Positions 29,830-39,277 of a DNA stretch of 64,000 bases are shown here, in pieces (the first letter of the stretch is position 1; the number at the start of each line of letters is the position of its first letter). The DNA lies in assembly GCF_002813695.1 (NCBI RefSeq), contig NZ_CP017768.1, positions 248,001 to 312,000 on the forward strand, given 5' to 3'. The notes below the pieces were generated by a model. The model was given only the letters and a program-made list of their open reading frames with translations, did no database searches and was not told the origin of the DNA. This stretch comes from Methanobacterium subterraneum. GTDB taxonomy: Archaea; Methanobacteriota; Methanobacteria; Methanobacteriales; Methanobacteriaceae. The position numbers were made by a program, and so were the translations under genes.

Positions 29830-32010
29830 TTAAATTCTTTTTTTGTATTTTAATTCTTTAAATACTATTTTAAAACGAGTTCCGTGGTTTTGGTTGAGGG
29901 TGATTTTTCCGTCTAATTGCTTTAATAGGATATTCACCAGTTGTAAGCCTAAGGTTTTAGAGTCTTCCAGGTTAAATTTTTCTGGGAATCCTACCCCATC
30001 ATCACTGATTACCAGTTCATTCCATTCAGTTCTGGTTTTTAGTGCAACAGTTAATGTGCCCTTTTTCCCACTTGGAAAAGCATGTTTTAAGCTGTTAGAT
30101 ACCAGTTCCGTTATTATGAGCCCACATGGTACTGCTGTTTCGATGTTGAATCTCACATTTTCTACATTAATAACTGGTGTAACTTGTCGGGCGGAAATTG
30201 CATAAGAAATATAAAGATCACTTACCAGTGTTTCAATATATTCTGCAAAGTTGATTCTTGTTAAATCACCAGAATGATAGAGTTTTTCATGTATCATGGC
30301 CATTGATTTTATCCGGTTCTGACTTTCTGTAAGAATATTGACAAATTCATCACTGTCCACATGTTGTTTCTGGAGGTTAAGAAGGCTGGAAATTATTTGT
30401 ATATTATTTTTAACCCTGTGGTGGATTTCTTTCAGCAAAAGATCCTTTTCATTAATGGATTTTATTAACTGATCTGTAGCTTTTTTCTTAGAGGTGATAT
30501 CTTCAGCAATAACCATAATTGAATAAACTTTACCATCTTTCATTATGGGAACCAATTGTGTTTCAACCCAGCTGATATTGGCTTCTTTACTCACTAATCT
30601 GTTTTGGAATGGTCCAATTATTTCTCCTTTTAGAACATCAGCAAAACTCTCCATTAGTAAATTGAGGTCTTTTTTTGGAAATAATTCTAGTTCTGCATAT
30701 GTTCTCCCGATAATTTCTTCTTTGGATCGATTTGTAAATTTAACTGCGGAAGAATTCACATCCAAAATCACACCGTCTAAACCAATTAATATGGTGTAAT
30801 CAGGATTTGATTCAAAAAGAGTCTTGTATTTTTCTTCATTATCCTGAAGTTCTTTTACTGCTTTCATACGTTCTGAAACGTCTTCACTAAAAATTACAAT
30901 GCCACCGATATCACCTGAGGATAAATACCATGGACGTACTTCCCATCTAACATATTGAATACTCCCATCTGCACGAATAAATTCATCATCATCAACACTA
31001 ATAATAGAACCCGCAAGAGCACGCTGATGAACTTCTTTCAATTCGTCAGTAATCTCCGGAAAAATATCATAATGTGATGCACCGTGAAGTTTCATCCCCT
31101 GAATATTATAATCTTTAATCCAACGTGAACTAGCGGCAATATACCTCATGTGGGTGTCAAACATTGCAATAGCAACAGGTGCATTTTCAATAAAATACTT
31201 TAATTCTTCGTCACGTTTTTTCAAAGCTTTATTAAGAGTTTTTAATTCTTTTTCAGCTTTCTTACATTCAGTGACATCGTTGTATATGGCTATTATTTCT
31301 CCAGTAGGTAGTTTATATATCCAGATTTCCCTCCAGCTTCCAGGGTCTTTTCCATCTTTATACCTGTTTTCTGGAAAATATTCTGGGTTTCCTGTCTCCC
31401 AGACTCTTTTAAACGCATCCAAAACACCAAAATCTTTAACTTCAGGAAATATTTCTGTCACACGTTTTCCTATAAAAACATCTTCTTTCTCAATGTGTTC
31501 TATGTTTTCCACAGCCTGCTTGAAATCTTTGAAAATAAAGTCTTTTCCATTGTCAACAGCTTCATAAACTGCCATAACATTACTCATATGGTTAAAAAAA
31601 TTTGTATATTTATTTTCACTTATTTTTAATTCTTTCCAGATCCTATTTTTTTGAACTGCTAGGTCTATGGCATATTTAAGTTCTGTGGAGTTATAAGGTT
31701 TAATTATGTATCGTTCAGGTTCTGTAACTTTGGTTTTTTCAATTGTTGACTCTTCAGGATGAGCAGTTAAATAAATAAAAGGTATATCAAGTTCTTTAAT
31801 TTTAGAAATAGCCTCAAAACCATCAATTTCTCCTTCCAGATTGATGTCTATTAAAATAAGATCTGGTTTGAGTTCCAATGCTTTATATATTGCTTCTTGA
31901 CCATTAGGGGCTACATATGGAACTTGGTAACCAAAGGATTCCAGGGTGCGTTTAATATCAATGGATTCTACGCTTTCATCTTCTACCAATAGAATTGTAA
32001 TATCACCCAT
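29830..32010 (-). CDS. Response regulator-PAS-histidine kinase hybrid
   Basis: A 726-residue cytoplasmic signalling protein. Residues 1-120 are a receiver domain with phospho-acceptor Asp 55 (LILIDINLEG). Three PAS domains follow (about 130-510), with WVETQL and SGDIGGIVIFSEDVS as typical segments. The kinase core is of the HisKA_2 type: LLKEIHHRVKNNIQIISSLLNLQ (about 530) holds the phospho-His, and an HATPase_c end has SDDGVGFPE (about 685). Domain order with receiver first is common in Methanobacterium. No partner regulator is nearby. Confidence 0.92.
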   Translation of the reverse strand: MGDITILLVEDESVESIDIKRTLESFGYQVPYVAPNGQEAIYKALELKPDLILIDINLEGEIDGFEAISKIKELDIPFIYLTAHPEESTIEKTKVTEPERYIIKPYNSTELKYAIDLAVQKNRIWKELKISENKYTNFFNHMSNVMAVYEAVDNGKDFIFKDFKQAVENIEHIEKEDVFIGKRVTEIFPEVKDFGVLDAFKRVWETGNPEYFPENRYKDGKDPGSWREIWIYKLPTGEIIAIYNDVTECKKAEKELKTLNKALKKRDEELKYFIENAPVAIAMFDTHMRYIAASSRWIKDYNIQGMKLHGASHYDIFPEITDELKEVHQRALAGSIISVDDDEFIRADGSIQYVRWEVRPWYLSSGDIGGIVIFSEDVSERMKAVKELQDNEEKYKTLFESNPDYTILIGLDGVILDVNSSAVKFTNRSKEEIIGRTYAELELFPKKDLNLLMESFADVLKGEIIGPFQNRLVSKEANISWVETQLVPIMKDGKVYSIMVIAEDITSKKKATDQLIKSINEKDLLLKEIHHRVKNNIQIISSLLNLQKQHVDSDEFVNILTESQNRIKSMAMIHEKLYHSGDLTRINFAEYIETLVSDLYISYAISARQVTPVINVENVRFNIETAVPCGLIITELVSNSLKHAFPSGKKGTLTVALKTRTEWNELVISDDGVGFPEKFNLEDSKTLGLQLVNILLKQLDGKITLNQNHGTRFKIVFKELKYKKRI

Positions 32011-32155
32011 ATTTTTCCCCGTATAATTAATGGTTGTTTAAGATATTTGTTTTTTATTGAATGAGCGGATTAAGAGAAAGAAAAATAAGAAAGAGTCCGA
32101 AGAAAGAATTACTAGCTCTGCAGGGATATATTCCCAAAAAAAGGTTATAATTAAG

Positions 32156-33163
32156 TTATTTATGATTTAAATGATATGTGCTTGAATGGACAACCTCAAC
32201 CTTAATACTTCTTCCATAAATCTTTCCCTTGACCATTTCCTCCAGTCTTTCCAGAGCTGGTAGTTCTCCATCCCCTATGACCCGTAGAAGTACATTTTTG
32301 TCAGATGTAATTTCAGTGGAGATCACCTCATACCCACTATCAACCAACCAAACATTTGATGCATCGTTTACAGTTTTAGTTATGCCGTGGTCAATGGAAA
32401 TATTGTAACCAGTAAATCCCAGAGGGACTGAAATCAGTAGCACCATTACTAAGGCCAGGGCAATACCTTTTCTTTTAACACTTAAAGATTGCTCTAGAAT
32501 TGATATCTTCGAAAAGCCCATAACTCCAAAAAGGACAGCTCCGGTAATTATTATGGCAAAATAGTTGGTCATAAATAGTAGCATGCTGCCCATAGCCAGG
32601 GAATAATTGGAGCTTGCAAGTAGAATCCCCACATTTGCCAGTGGAGGAACAAGGGATATGGCAATAGCTACCCCCGGTAATGTATCAGAAACATCATGAC
32701 GGGACATGGCAAAAGCACCGGCAAAACCAGTAACCAGGGCCGCAAGAAGATCCAAAAGTCGTGGTGCAGTCCGAACCATAACCTGTTCAATGCTTTCAGG
32801 CTGGTAAAAGTGACTCAGGGGTAAGGTCAAAAAGAACCCCACTGCAATGGCAGTTATAATCCCTCCAATGCTTAACAGTAATGAATGTTTCATTGAACTA
32901 CTATCACCCGCGCTTATGCTAAAAGCCAGCCCCATAATTGGTAACATGAGTGGTGTGATGATCATAGCTCCAATAACCACAGCTACTGAATCTCCCAGAA
33001 GTCCATAGGTGGCAATACCTGAAGAAAGAATGAGCAAGAAGAAAAATTTCACTATCTTTTTGTTACGTTCCCTACCTTCAAATAATACAAGATCCCGCAT
33101 CCGTTTTACTTCTGCCTTATCAACTGGATCACCATGCAGAAGAGTGCCAATAGATTCCCACAT
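32156..33163 (-). CDS. DUF389 (TIGR00341) membrane protein
   Basis: A 335-residue protein with about six hydrophobic segments in the N-terminal two thirds (residues 35-235) and a soluble tail. The conserved DUF389 features are GAMIITPLMLPIMGLAFS (about 67-84) and SDTLPGVAIAISLVPPLANVGI (about 165-186). Function is unknown. The start at 33163 has AAGGAG 9 bases before it; a TTG at 33184 is rejected. The gene has its own leader. Confidence 0.88.
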   Translation of the reverse strand: MWESIGTLLHGDPVDKAEVKRMRDLVLFEGRERNKKIVKFFFLLILSSGIATYGLLGDSVAVVIGAMIITPLMLPIMGLAFSISAGDSSSMKHSLLLSIGGIITAIAVGFFLTLPLSHFYQPESIEQVMVRTAPRLLDLLAALVTGFAGAFAMSRHDVSDTLPGVAIAISLVPPLANVGILLASSNYSLAMGSMLLFMTNYFAIIITGAVLFGVMGFSKISILEQSLSVKRKGIALALVMVLLISVPLGFTGYNISIDHGITKTVNDASNVWLVDSGYEVISTEITSDKNVLLRVIGDGELPALERLEEMVKGKIYGRSIKVEVVHSSTYHLNHK

Positions 33164-33418
33164 TGTTAAATTCTCCTTATCCAAATAATAGAATGAAATA
33201 TATTTATTATCATTTATCTCTAAAGAACATCTATAAAAACATTTTTTCCTTAAACATGGAAAGAGTTGGTGTTCTGAAAGAATAAAATGGGCATAAATAT
33301 TGATTTATTATCTGATATTTGCTGTTAGCGTAGGGATAAGATTAAAATTGTGTATAAATAAGATAATTTCGCCATGAGGAATAGGTATGGTTCTCAAAAA
33401 AGAAAGAATAGTTTAAAT

Positions 33419-34201
33419 CTATTCTTGTTTGGTTGGATACTTGAAACCTATTTTTTTGGAAGTCCAGAACCATAAAACGGCCATGAACAGGATACCACAG
33501 GCCAATCCTAACAAACCACTTTCTGGACTAAAAATATTGGTCATTTTAATCCCTAAAATACCAATGCCACTACCTATGCCAAATAGGCTGTAAACAAGGG
33601 TATTCCAAAGGGCATGGGAGAATGATGATACAATTATAGATCCTGAAATGTACCGGAGTAGCCCGAAGATTAACCCACTGACAATGCCACCAGTAATGTA
33701 TATGGGAAGCATACTCCAGGTGAAGGATGGATCCAGGAAGAAGAGAGGTAAATGCCATGAGGAAAATGCTACTGCAGTGAGTAGGAGAATTAATTTGGGA
33801 TCCATTTTATCCCGTTTCAGTATTCCATAGAGCCACCCTCTGAAGAAACCTTCTTCAGTAGCAAATGCCAGTATAAGTGTATAGAAAAAGAGGTAAACAA
33901 TTTTCCCGGTCATTTCGTTAGGGTATTTAATTTCCCCCATGTTCCCAGTTACCAGGGCAATAATTATAATGATTAGACAAATGCTCAGGGGATACAGAAT
34001 AGCCCAAACATAATCTCTTAAACTTCCAAACTCCAAACCCAACTCTTTACCATTTATTTTAGTCCAGTAGGCTAAAATTATGATTAGGGGGAATATTACC
34101 ATTGCCTGGAGTTGTTCATTATTGAATATTATCGGGATTAGTGTACTGCAGATCATAACCAGGACATATCCAATTAAACCATATTTGTAAGCTTTTTTCA
34201 T
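33419..34201 (-). CDS. CPBP family intramembrane metalloprotease
   Basis: A 260-residue membrane protein with about seven hydrophobic segments. The CPBP/ABI motifs are EEGFFRG (EExxxR, about 117-123), SSWHLPLF (about 150-157) and FSHALWNT (about 195-202). These residues bind zinc in the membrane. Members process peptides or work in bacteriocin-like immunity. AGGAG is 8 bases before the ATG. Confidence 0.9.
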   Translation of the reverse strand: MKKAYKYGLIGYVLVMICSTLIPIIFNNEQLQAMVIFPLIIILAYWTKINGKELGLEFGSLRDYVWAILYPLSICLIIIIIALVTGNMGEIKYPNEMTGKIVYLFFYTLILAFATEEGFFRGWLYGILKRDKMDPKLILLLTAVAFSSWHLPLFFLDPSFTWSMLPIYITGGIVSGLIFGLLRYISGSIIVSSFSHALWNTLVYSLFGIGSGIGILGIKMTNIFSPESGLLGLACGILFMAVLWFWTSKKIGFKYPTKQE

Positions 34202-34443
34202 GTTTCACGCTCCTAATTCAATTTAAACAGGTGAAAAAGAAATTAATTCCCTAAATAACTTATTTTAACACCCTTTTTAACCCACTTAAGAGGAAATATC
34301 AATTTCTTTTAAAAAATCACCTTCTCATAGTAACAATATTGCTTCTAGTACTACGTTAGTGATGACTCTCTTTTAAATATTACTATTTAGTTTCTACTTC
34401 CTTAACTGGGGCCAAATGAAGGTGGTTTCAAGGTCCCAGTCAC
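34202..34443. other. Spacer before the first integrase remnant
   Basis: AT-rich sequence upstream of the CPBP protease gene, which should hold its promoter. The last part (from about 34383) is already integrase-derived. No ORF is seen. Confidence 0.4.
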
Positions 34444-34475
34444 ATGATGCGGAAGTTACGCAGTTCTATAAATGA
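34383..34475 (+). pseudogene. Integrase 3' remnant A1
   Basis: The sequence around CTTAACTGGGGCCAAATGAAG and CCCAGTCACATGATGCGGAAG matches the integrase fragment at 42778 (LNWKPDEDG...TSHMLRKF), so it is the front part of a tyrosine-recombinase C-terminal domain, including the conserved His-x-x-Arg (SHMMRK). It stops after about 30 codons. The matching 3' part (A2) starts about 320 bases later, with a small ORF in between. Several frames are needed, so it is not functional. Confidence 0.7.
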
Positions 34476-34659
34476 GGCTCCTGAAAAAGTACAATTAGAA
34501 AAGTCAAATAGGGGAATTTTACTAGGAATTTTATACATAATATGGGGTTTAAGCTCTCTATTTAACAGCAGATTCAATCCATTTAGTATAATTTTGTTAG
34601 GCGGTGGTTTAGTCATATTTACAGCCAGTATGTTTGAAATTAAACAGTATCACAAATAA
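34444..34659 (+). CDS. Small membrane protein (71 aa) inside the integrase remnant
   Basis: A 71-residue frame with two hydrophobic segments (about residues 25-42 and 47-63) and a charged N-terminus. The first ten residues (MMRKLRSS) are read from integrase remnant A1, so the true start may be further in. No clear ribosome binding site precedes it. It sits within the gap between A1 and A2. Function unknown; it may be cargo of an inserted element or a chance frame. Confidence 0.4.
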   Translation: MMRKLRSSINEAPEKVQLEKSNRGILLGILYIIWGLSSLFNSRFNPFSIILLGGGLVIFTASMFEIKQYHK

Positions 34660-34796
34660 TAAGCTTTATTTAACCATTATGGCTGCAATTAAAATATCTA
34701 TGCTAATTTTAACCCATATACAAATGTCTTTATCTAGTGTAAAGTGGTGTTATAGATTTAAATAAATTAGCATTAGAAAAACATTATTTAAAGACA

Positions 34797-35000
34797 GAGT
34801 ACGTTATACAGACTTCTTCCCAACCCCGATGAACTTAGAAAAAGTCTACATCAAATATATGGGACAGGTGAATATTTGAAAGACTACCAATATCCAATGG
34901 AAGAGATCCGAGAACTCAGACGTAAACAGTCGTCTATGTGATATGGTTTTGGAGATGAAGAAGGAGTTAAAAGAGTTGGGGGGTGTGGTTTAATTTTTTA
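34797..35000 (+). pseudogene. Integrase 3' remnant A2
   Basis: The segment begins CGTTATACAGACTTCTTCCC and carries a DPDDL-like PNPDELRK block, then KDYQYPMEEIRELR, then GDEEGVKR, and ends in the GAAGGAGTTAAAAGAGTTGG tail and a T-run. These are the last 60-70 codons of the integrase family seen at 42778 and 44279. A stop and frame changes break it. It follows A1 after an insertion. The rest of the spacer 34660-35093 is featureless. Confidence 0.7.
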
Positions 35001-35093
35001 AATTAATAATTTTTAAGGAAAGGCGAGTTTATTGGGGTGAAATGTAAGTTAATGCTTAAATTGTTTTTTATAAGTGGAAAAAGACTGGTTTTC

Positions 35094-35555
35094 CTATCTT
35101 TTTCCTTTTCTCTTTTCCTGTATCATGGTTGGAACATACATCACTGCAAAACCAATGATTATGGACAATACTAGGTCCAAGTTGTTTAACATTCCAGATA
35201 CTAAAAAGTTGTAGTAAATATACAATGAAACTGGAACATATATTGCACTGGCAGTCACAACCCCTGGAGAATATTCACCGGTACGTAGGGTGTAGTATGC
35301 ATGGATTAAGAAGTTTGAAAATATCCATGCAGCAGCGGATAAACCGATAACCAGGGTTAATTCGCTGGGATAAAATATTGCCAGAGAAGTGGCTATGATA
35401 ACGTAAGCCATGAAAATAACATTTCCCACAACGAACTGCCCAAATGTTTCAGGAGCACCAATATATTTAATGGCCCACGGAACGAAACGTGGTGTCTCTT
35501 CTAAAATATGTACAAAATATGCTACAGGCACCAGCCATAAAATAGTTAAATCCAT
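35094..35555 (-). CDS. HXXEE domain membrane protein
   Basis: A 153-residue membrane protein with about four helices. The HXXEE motif is HILEE (residues 16-20), close after the first helix. Function is unknown; the conserved His and Glu suggest a metal site. A second, 198-residue HXXEE protein is encoded at 42135, also between integrase remnants. GGGGAG lies 6 bases before the ATG. Confidence 0.85.
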   Translation of the reverse strand: MDLTILWLVPVAYFVHILEETPRFVPWAIKYIGAPETFGQFVVGNVIFMAYVIIATSLAIFYPSELTLVIGLSAAAWIFSNFLIHAYYTLRTGEYSPGVVTASAIYVPVSLYIYYNFLVSGMLNNLDLVLSIIIGFAVMYVPTMIQEKRKGKR

Positions 35556-35579
35556 AGTAATCTCCCCTATTATTCATTA

Positions 35580-35730
35580 CGTTATTATTGACTATTTAAA
35601 TATGAAAAGTTCCCCTGTAATTTCCCCCTTGATGAGATCAGCGGAATACAAGACATCCTGTTGTGTGATATTATCTTGGATATGGGGTTAAAAGAGTTGA
35701 AGGGTGAGCTTAGAGGGGTTATCTTTTCTA
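35580..35730 (+). pseudogene. Integrase 3' remnant D
   Basis: Starts at TTGACTATTTAAATATGAAAAGTTCCCC, matching the end of the copy at 44279 (CGACTACTTAAATATCAAAAGTTC). It keeps the MKSSPV...DEIR part and the tail GGGTTAAAAGAGTTGAAGGGTGAG with T-rich end. It lacks the catalytic region. It lies between an HXXEE gene and the metallophosphoesterase gene. Confidence 0.75.
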
Positions 35731-35753
35731 ATAGTTCCATATGTTTAAATTAT

Positions 35754-37364
35754 TTAGATCTGGAGTGCTTCTGACTTTAATTTTTTGATATTCCCACTTG
35801 GAGTGTATTGATAAAGATTTACATAAGTTAAAGTTGAATCCTCGCTTTTTGGAGGTATAATGACTACAAAGGTCATGGTACACTTATTTTTATCTATCCA
35901 TGTGCCAGAATTTACATAGACCTGTTTTTCCTGGTTTTCATTGAAAGACGTTATCACTCGCGCCTCATGAGAATGTCCAAATATAACAATTTTTTTATCT
36001 GAATCAGGATTGTTGAAGAATTGTAAACTTGATTGGTCATCTAGATGACTTGCAAAAGCCCCTTTAAGTACTGCTTCGTTGGTTGGAATCTTAACCGGAA
36101 CTAAATTTTTATTTTGCCTCTCATCCCAGGTTTCAATAATTCCCTTATACAAGTTAACATCAATGTAACCATCTTCTGAGTTTTGGTAGGGTAAAACATC
36201 ATTTATGGCATAAAATTCAGTGAATCCGTCTATCTGTGTGTTTATGACTTTTGCATCCAGCCCCTCTTTTATTGGGAAATCAGTTATAAGGCCTTTCCAA
36301 ACATTCCAGTAAAGGAAGTAGAGAAATTGGATCTCTCCCAGTTCATTTTTATTAACCGGGGGAAATGCAACCTCTATCTGGGGGTGACCCTGCACCACTG
36401 AACTGGTTGCCACCCTGGTAAAAAAGTACCCTGGGGGTAGTATGGTGTCGGTTTGGGATAAAGACTGGTTGGAATAATCCGGGGCACAGTAAAAATTGTA
36501 TCTATGTCCGTGTTCTATGAGTAGTTCAGGCAAATCCAGTGGAACATATGCTCCCAGACCTCGCACATCACGAGCTTCAGATATCCCTGTCAGAATACTT
36601 TGAATATCCTCAGAATTTATCAATAAATCATGATTTCCAGGCACATAAGTCACTTTTACCTTGCCTTCTTTTATTATATTATTAAATGCATCCATTACTG
36701 GTTTATTGTTAGAAGCTACGGCTTTTGTGAAGTCCAACTGCGTTTTCCCATTGAATGTGTCTAAATGCATTGGTATGAACCATTCATCAATCAAGTCACC
36801 GGCTATAACCAGTTCTTTTACATTTGGGGAATCTTTAACCTGTTCCAGGAAATTAACCAGTGCCACCCGGTTCTGGGTAAGTTCGGCGTAGCTATCATTT
36901 GCACCTAAATGGAGGTCACTAATACAGATTATCAAGGTTCTTTCACTGTTCAAATCTGAAATACCCTCTAATTCCAGATTAAATGAATAATCAACAGCAA
37001 AAAAGCTCGTAAATTCTTCTTTTAGAGATGTTCCATTCATGGATTTTACTTTGCTGGTTACGGAAAGTTTATACTCTTCGCCTTCTGAAATGGATTCAGA
37101 TTTATTAATATAAAGAACAGATGGTGAATTATTATCAACATTTATTTTAACATCCACATCTTGTTTGTTCCCATCAGGTTTAATTCTGTAAAGTTTTATT
37201 CCATCTGGAACAGTGCTCATATCCACATCTTCACTAAACTGTAGAGTTATGCGGCCTTCTGGGTCAATGACCGATGGATCTTCTTTTTTTTCAGAGAAAG
37301 GAATGTCTGTTTTCATGCTTAATGTTTTCACGATTTTTTCAGAATTCAAAGAGTAAACCCCCAA
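35754..37364 (-). CDS. Metallophosphoesterase with N-terminal Ig-like domain
   Basis: A 536-residue protein. Residues 30-125 look like a Big_5-type Ig-like domain (DPEGRITLQFSEDVDMSTVPDGIKLY). Residues 140-500 are a calcineurin-like metallophosphoesterase with SDLHLGAN (about 147), GDLIDEW (about 185), GNHD (about 243), EHGHRY and FGHSHEA (about 460). A clear signal peptide is not seen, so the location is uncertain. The start is also uncertain: TTG at 37364, another TTG 15 bases on, or ATG (MKTDIPF). It lies in the remnant array, apparently as cargo. Confidence 0.82.
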   Translation of the reverse strand: MGVYSLNSEKIVKTLSMKTDIPFSEKKEDPSVIDPEGRITLQFSEDVDMSTVPDGIKLYRIKPDGNKQDVDVKINVDNNSPSVLYINKSESISEGEEYKLSVTSKVKSMNGTSLKEEFTSFFAVDYSFNLELEGISDLNSERTLIICISDLHLGANDSYAELTQNRVALVNFLEQVKDSPNVKELVIAGDLIDEWFIPMHLDTFNGKTQLDFTKAVASNNKPVMDAFNNIIKEGKVKVTYVPGNHDLLINSEDIQSILTGISEARDVRGLGAYVPLDLPELLIEHGHRYNFYCAPDYSNQSLSQTDTILPPGYFFTRVATSSVVQGHPQIEVAFPPVNKNELGEIQFLYFLYWNVWKGLITDFPIKEGLDAKVINTQIDGFTEFYAINDVLPYQNSEDGYIDVNLYKGIIETWDERQNKNLVPVKIPTNEAVLKGAFASHLDDQSSLQFFNNPDSDKKIVIFGHSHEARVITSFNENQEKQVYVNSGTWIDKNKCTMTFVVIIPPKSEDSTLTYVNLYQYTPSGNIKKLKSEALQI

Positions 37365-37449
37365 GAAAATATTGTCAATTTCAGTAAATATTGTTAATTA
37401 AATTTATTGACAGATGAATTATTTATCTTAACCGATTTATCCACAAGCC

Positions 37450-37625
37450 ACATGTTAAGGAATATCCCATGTGCTGTTGCTTACACATAAGCTTCTCCGA
37501 CCGTATAACTGGTTAGCAGAGGGCTCAGCTGATTGTATTTGGTGGCTGAATTGGAATATTACAGCAAATTACGTTCCCGGGTGCTCTTATCGCGGTTATT
37601 CTTATCGTGCAGTTATTTTTGTATT
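37450..37625 (-). pseudogene. DUF5518 gene remnant
   Basis: On the minus strand the sequence gives SPLLTSYTVGEAYV, a stop, then ATAHGIFL. This aligns with GALVTGYMVGETYVAGAKHGILVG of the intact DUF5518 protein at 40636-41067. A stop codon and frame changes show decay. Only the middle of the gene is left. The intact copy lies 3 kb away in the same orientation, with the PadR/ABC exporter genes between, which suggests a former duplication or exchange. Confidence 0.7.
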
Positions 37626-37641
37626 AAATTCAATAGATTCA

Positions 37642-37690
37642 TATGTTAAAAATAACTTATGTTAGTTTTAACCTATGTTAATTAACCTAA
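37642..37690 (+). promoter_or_regulatory. Candidate PadR operator with TATGTTA repeats
   Basis: TATGTTA occurs three times (37642, 37659, 37674) at spacings of 17 and 15 bases. The last is part of the perfect palindrome GTTAATTAAC (37677-37686). The cluster is 50-95 bases upstream of the PadR start and probably overlaps its promoter, which would fit autoregulation of the exporter operon. Confidence 0.45.
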
Positions 37691-37737
37691 CAAAACCATT
37701 TTGAATATTAACAAGTTGAGGGTGCAAAGTCGATAAA

Positions 37738-38244
37738 ATGGCAAACAACGATTTAATAATACTGGGTATGATTTTTCTTTTACCTAGCCATGGATACCAA
37801 TTGAAGAAAAATATTCGAGAAACTGTAAATCCTTACTTCAAAATTAATAACAATGTTTTATACCCTGCACTGGCAAAAATGGAGAAAAAGGGATTAATTG
37901 AAGGAAAGGAGATGCCTGGAAAAGGCATTAACAAAAAAGTTTATCACATCACTCCAAAAGGTAGAAAACACTTGCTGGAGATAGTAGCTCAGCCTATCGA
38001 GCCAGATATTGATAATTTTGAATTTATGGTAAAGGCTGTTTTTTTTGACTACATATCTAAAGAGAAACGTCTGGGTGTAATTAAACCATTGTATGAATCA
38101 AAAAAACAGGAACTACAGGATACACTGGAGAAAAAACAGAAATATGGTGAAAATCTGTCCCCTATTGCCTTGGCGGTTTTAGAACAGGGGATAAGTGAAA
38201 TTAAAAATTCTATAGGGTTTTTAGAGAATTTAATGGAGTTATAA
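37738..38244 (+). CDS. PadR-family transcriptional regulator
   Basis: A 168-residue regulator with an N-terminal winged helix (LLPSHGYQLKKNI, NNVLYPALAKMEKKGLIEGK...GKGINKKVYHITPKGR, residues 15-85) and a C-terminal dimerisation helix pair (PadR_C-like). It should repress the ABC exporter encoded 87 and more bases downstream and perhaps itself. GAGGGTG is upstream at about 12 bases. The operator candidates are at 37642-37690. Confidence 0.88.
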   Translation: MANNDLIILGMIFLLPSHGYQLKKNIRETVNPYFKINNNVLYPALAKMEKKGLIEGKEMPGKGINKKVYHITPKGRKHLLEIVAQPIEPDIDNFEFMVKAVFFDYISKEKRLGVIKPLYESKKQELQDTLEKKQKYGENLSPIALAVLEQGISEIKNSIGFLENLMEL

Positions 38245-38331
38245 TTAGTTAATGGAGTTATAATTAAATATTTACCATTTTATATGTAAATTTCTTGATA
38301 TTGATAAAAAAAAGAACGCTGAGAAGGTATT

Positions 38332-39276
38332 ATGGTGGACGAGTTTATAATCGAGGCGAACAACCTCTTTAAATCTTTTGGAGATTTTGTAGCAGTAGAT
38401 AATCTAAATTTAAAAATAAAAAAAGGGGAAGTATTTGGATTTTTAGGTCCTAATGGAGCTGGAAAAACCACTTCCATCAAGATGATGGTAGGTTTACTTC
38501 GCCCAACTGGTGGTCAAATACTGGTTGATGGCAAAGACATTGCCCAAGCAGATAGACTTAAAATTGGAATATGTCCTCAGGATATAGTTTTATGGGAAAG
38601 CCTTACATGTAAAGAGAGTTTGAAGTTCATGGGGGAAATGTACGAAGTTCCAGATGACATATTGAAAACTAGGGTAGAAAACCTATTAGAAGACCTCATA
38701 CTAATGGATAAAGCAAACACGCTGGTTTCTAACTTATCAGGGGGTATGAAACGCAGATTAAATTTAGCTATGGCATTAATACACTCTCCAGAGATAGTGG
38801 TTCTGGATGAACCTTCAGAAGGACTTGATCCTCAATCAAGGAGGGTTCTGTGGAATTATATCCGCTCATTGAGGGATAAAGAAGGAAAAACAGTTATTTT
38901 AACCACACATCTAATGGATGAAGCAGACGGGCTTTCAGATCGCATTGCCATAATTGATCATGGAAAACTGTTACGACTGGATACTCCTAAAAATCTTAAA
39001 AAAGAGTTTGGTGAGGGAGATATAGTGGAGATACACTTGGCTGATTCTAAAATGAATCAGGAAGTGATTTCTAAACTTAAAACCATGGAAAATATTGATT
39101 CAGTTACTGAAGTTGATGGTAAAATAAATATAAGGACTTTAAATGGGGTTGGAAAACTTCCAGAGATAATGAGTAAAGTTCAGGACATGAATACTGAGGT
39201 CGCTGATTTATCACTGCATCCCAATACATTGGAGGATGTTTTCATTGAATTAACTGGAACCAGTTTGAGGGAATAA
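38332..39276 (+). CDS. ABC transporter ATP-binding protein (drug/antibiotic exporter type)
   Basis: A 314-residue ATPase subunit of the DrrA type. It has Walker A GPNGAGKTT (about 40-48), the Q-loop CPQD (about 83-86), the signature LSGGMKRR (about 138-145), Walker B VVLDEPSEGLDP (about 159-170), and the switch His in TTHLMDE (about 198). The C-terminal 80 residues are the usual extension. It overlaps almost end to end with the permease gene, with one base between stop and ATG. It probably exports a hydrophobic compound. Confidence 0.93.
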   Translation: MVDEFIIEANNLFKSFGDFVAVDNLNLKIKKGEVFGFLGPNGAGKTTSIKMMVGLLRPTGGQILVDGKDIAQADRLKIGICPQDIVLWESLTCKESLKFMGEMYEVPDDILKTRVENLLEDLILMDKANTLVSNLSGGMKRRLNLAMALIHSPEIVVLDEPSEGLDPQSRRVLWNYIRSLRDKEGKTVILTTHLMDEADGLSDRIAIIDHGKLLRLDTPKNLKKEFGEGDIVEIHLADSKMNQEVISKLKTMENIDSVTEVDGKINIRTLNGVGKLPEIMSKVQDMNTEVADLSLHPNTLEDVFIELTGTSLRE

Positions 39277-39277
39277 C

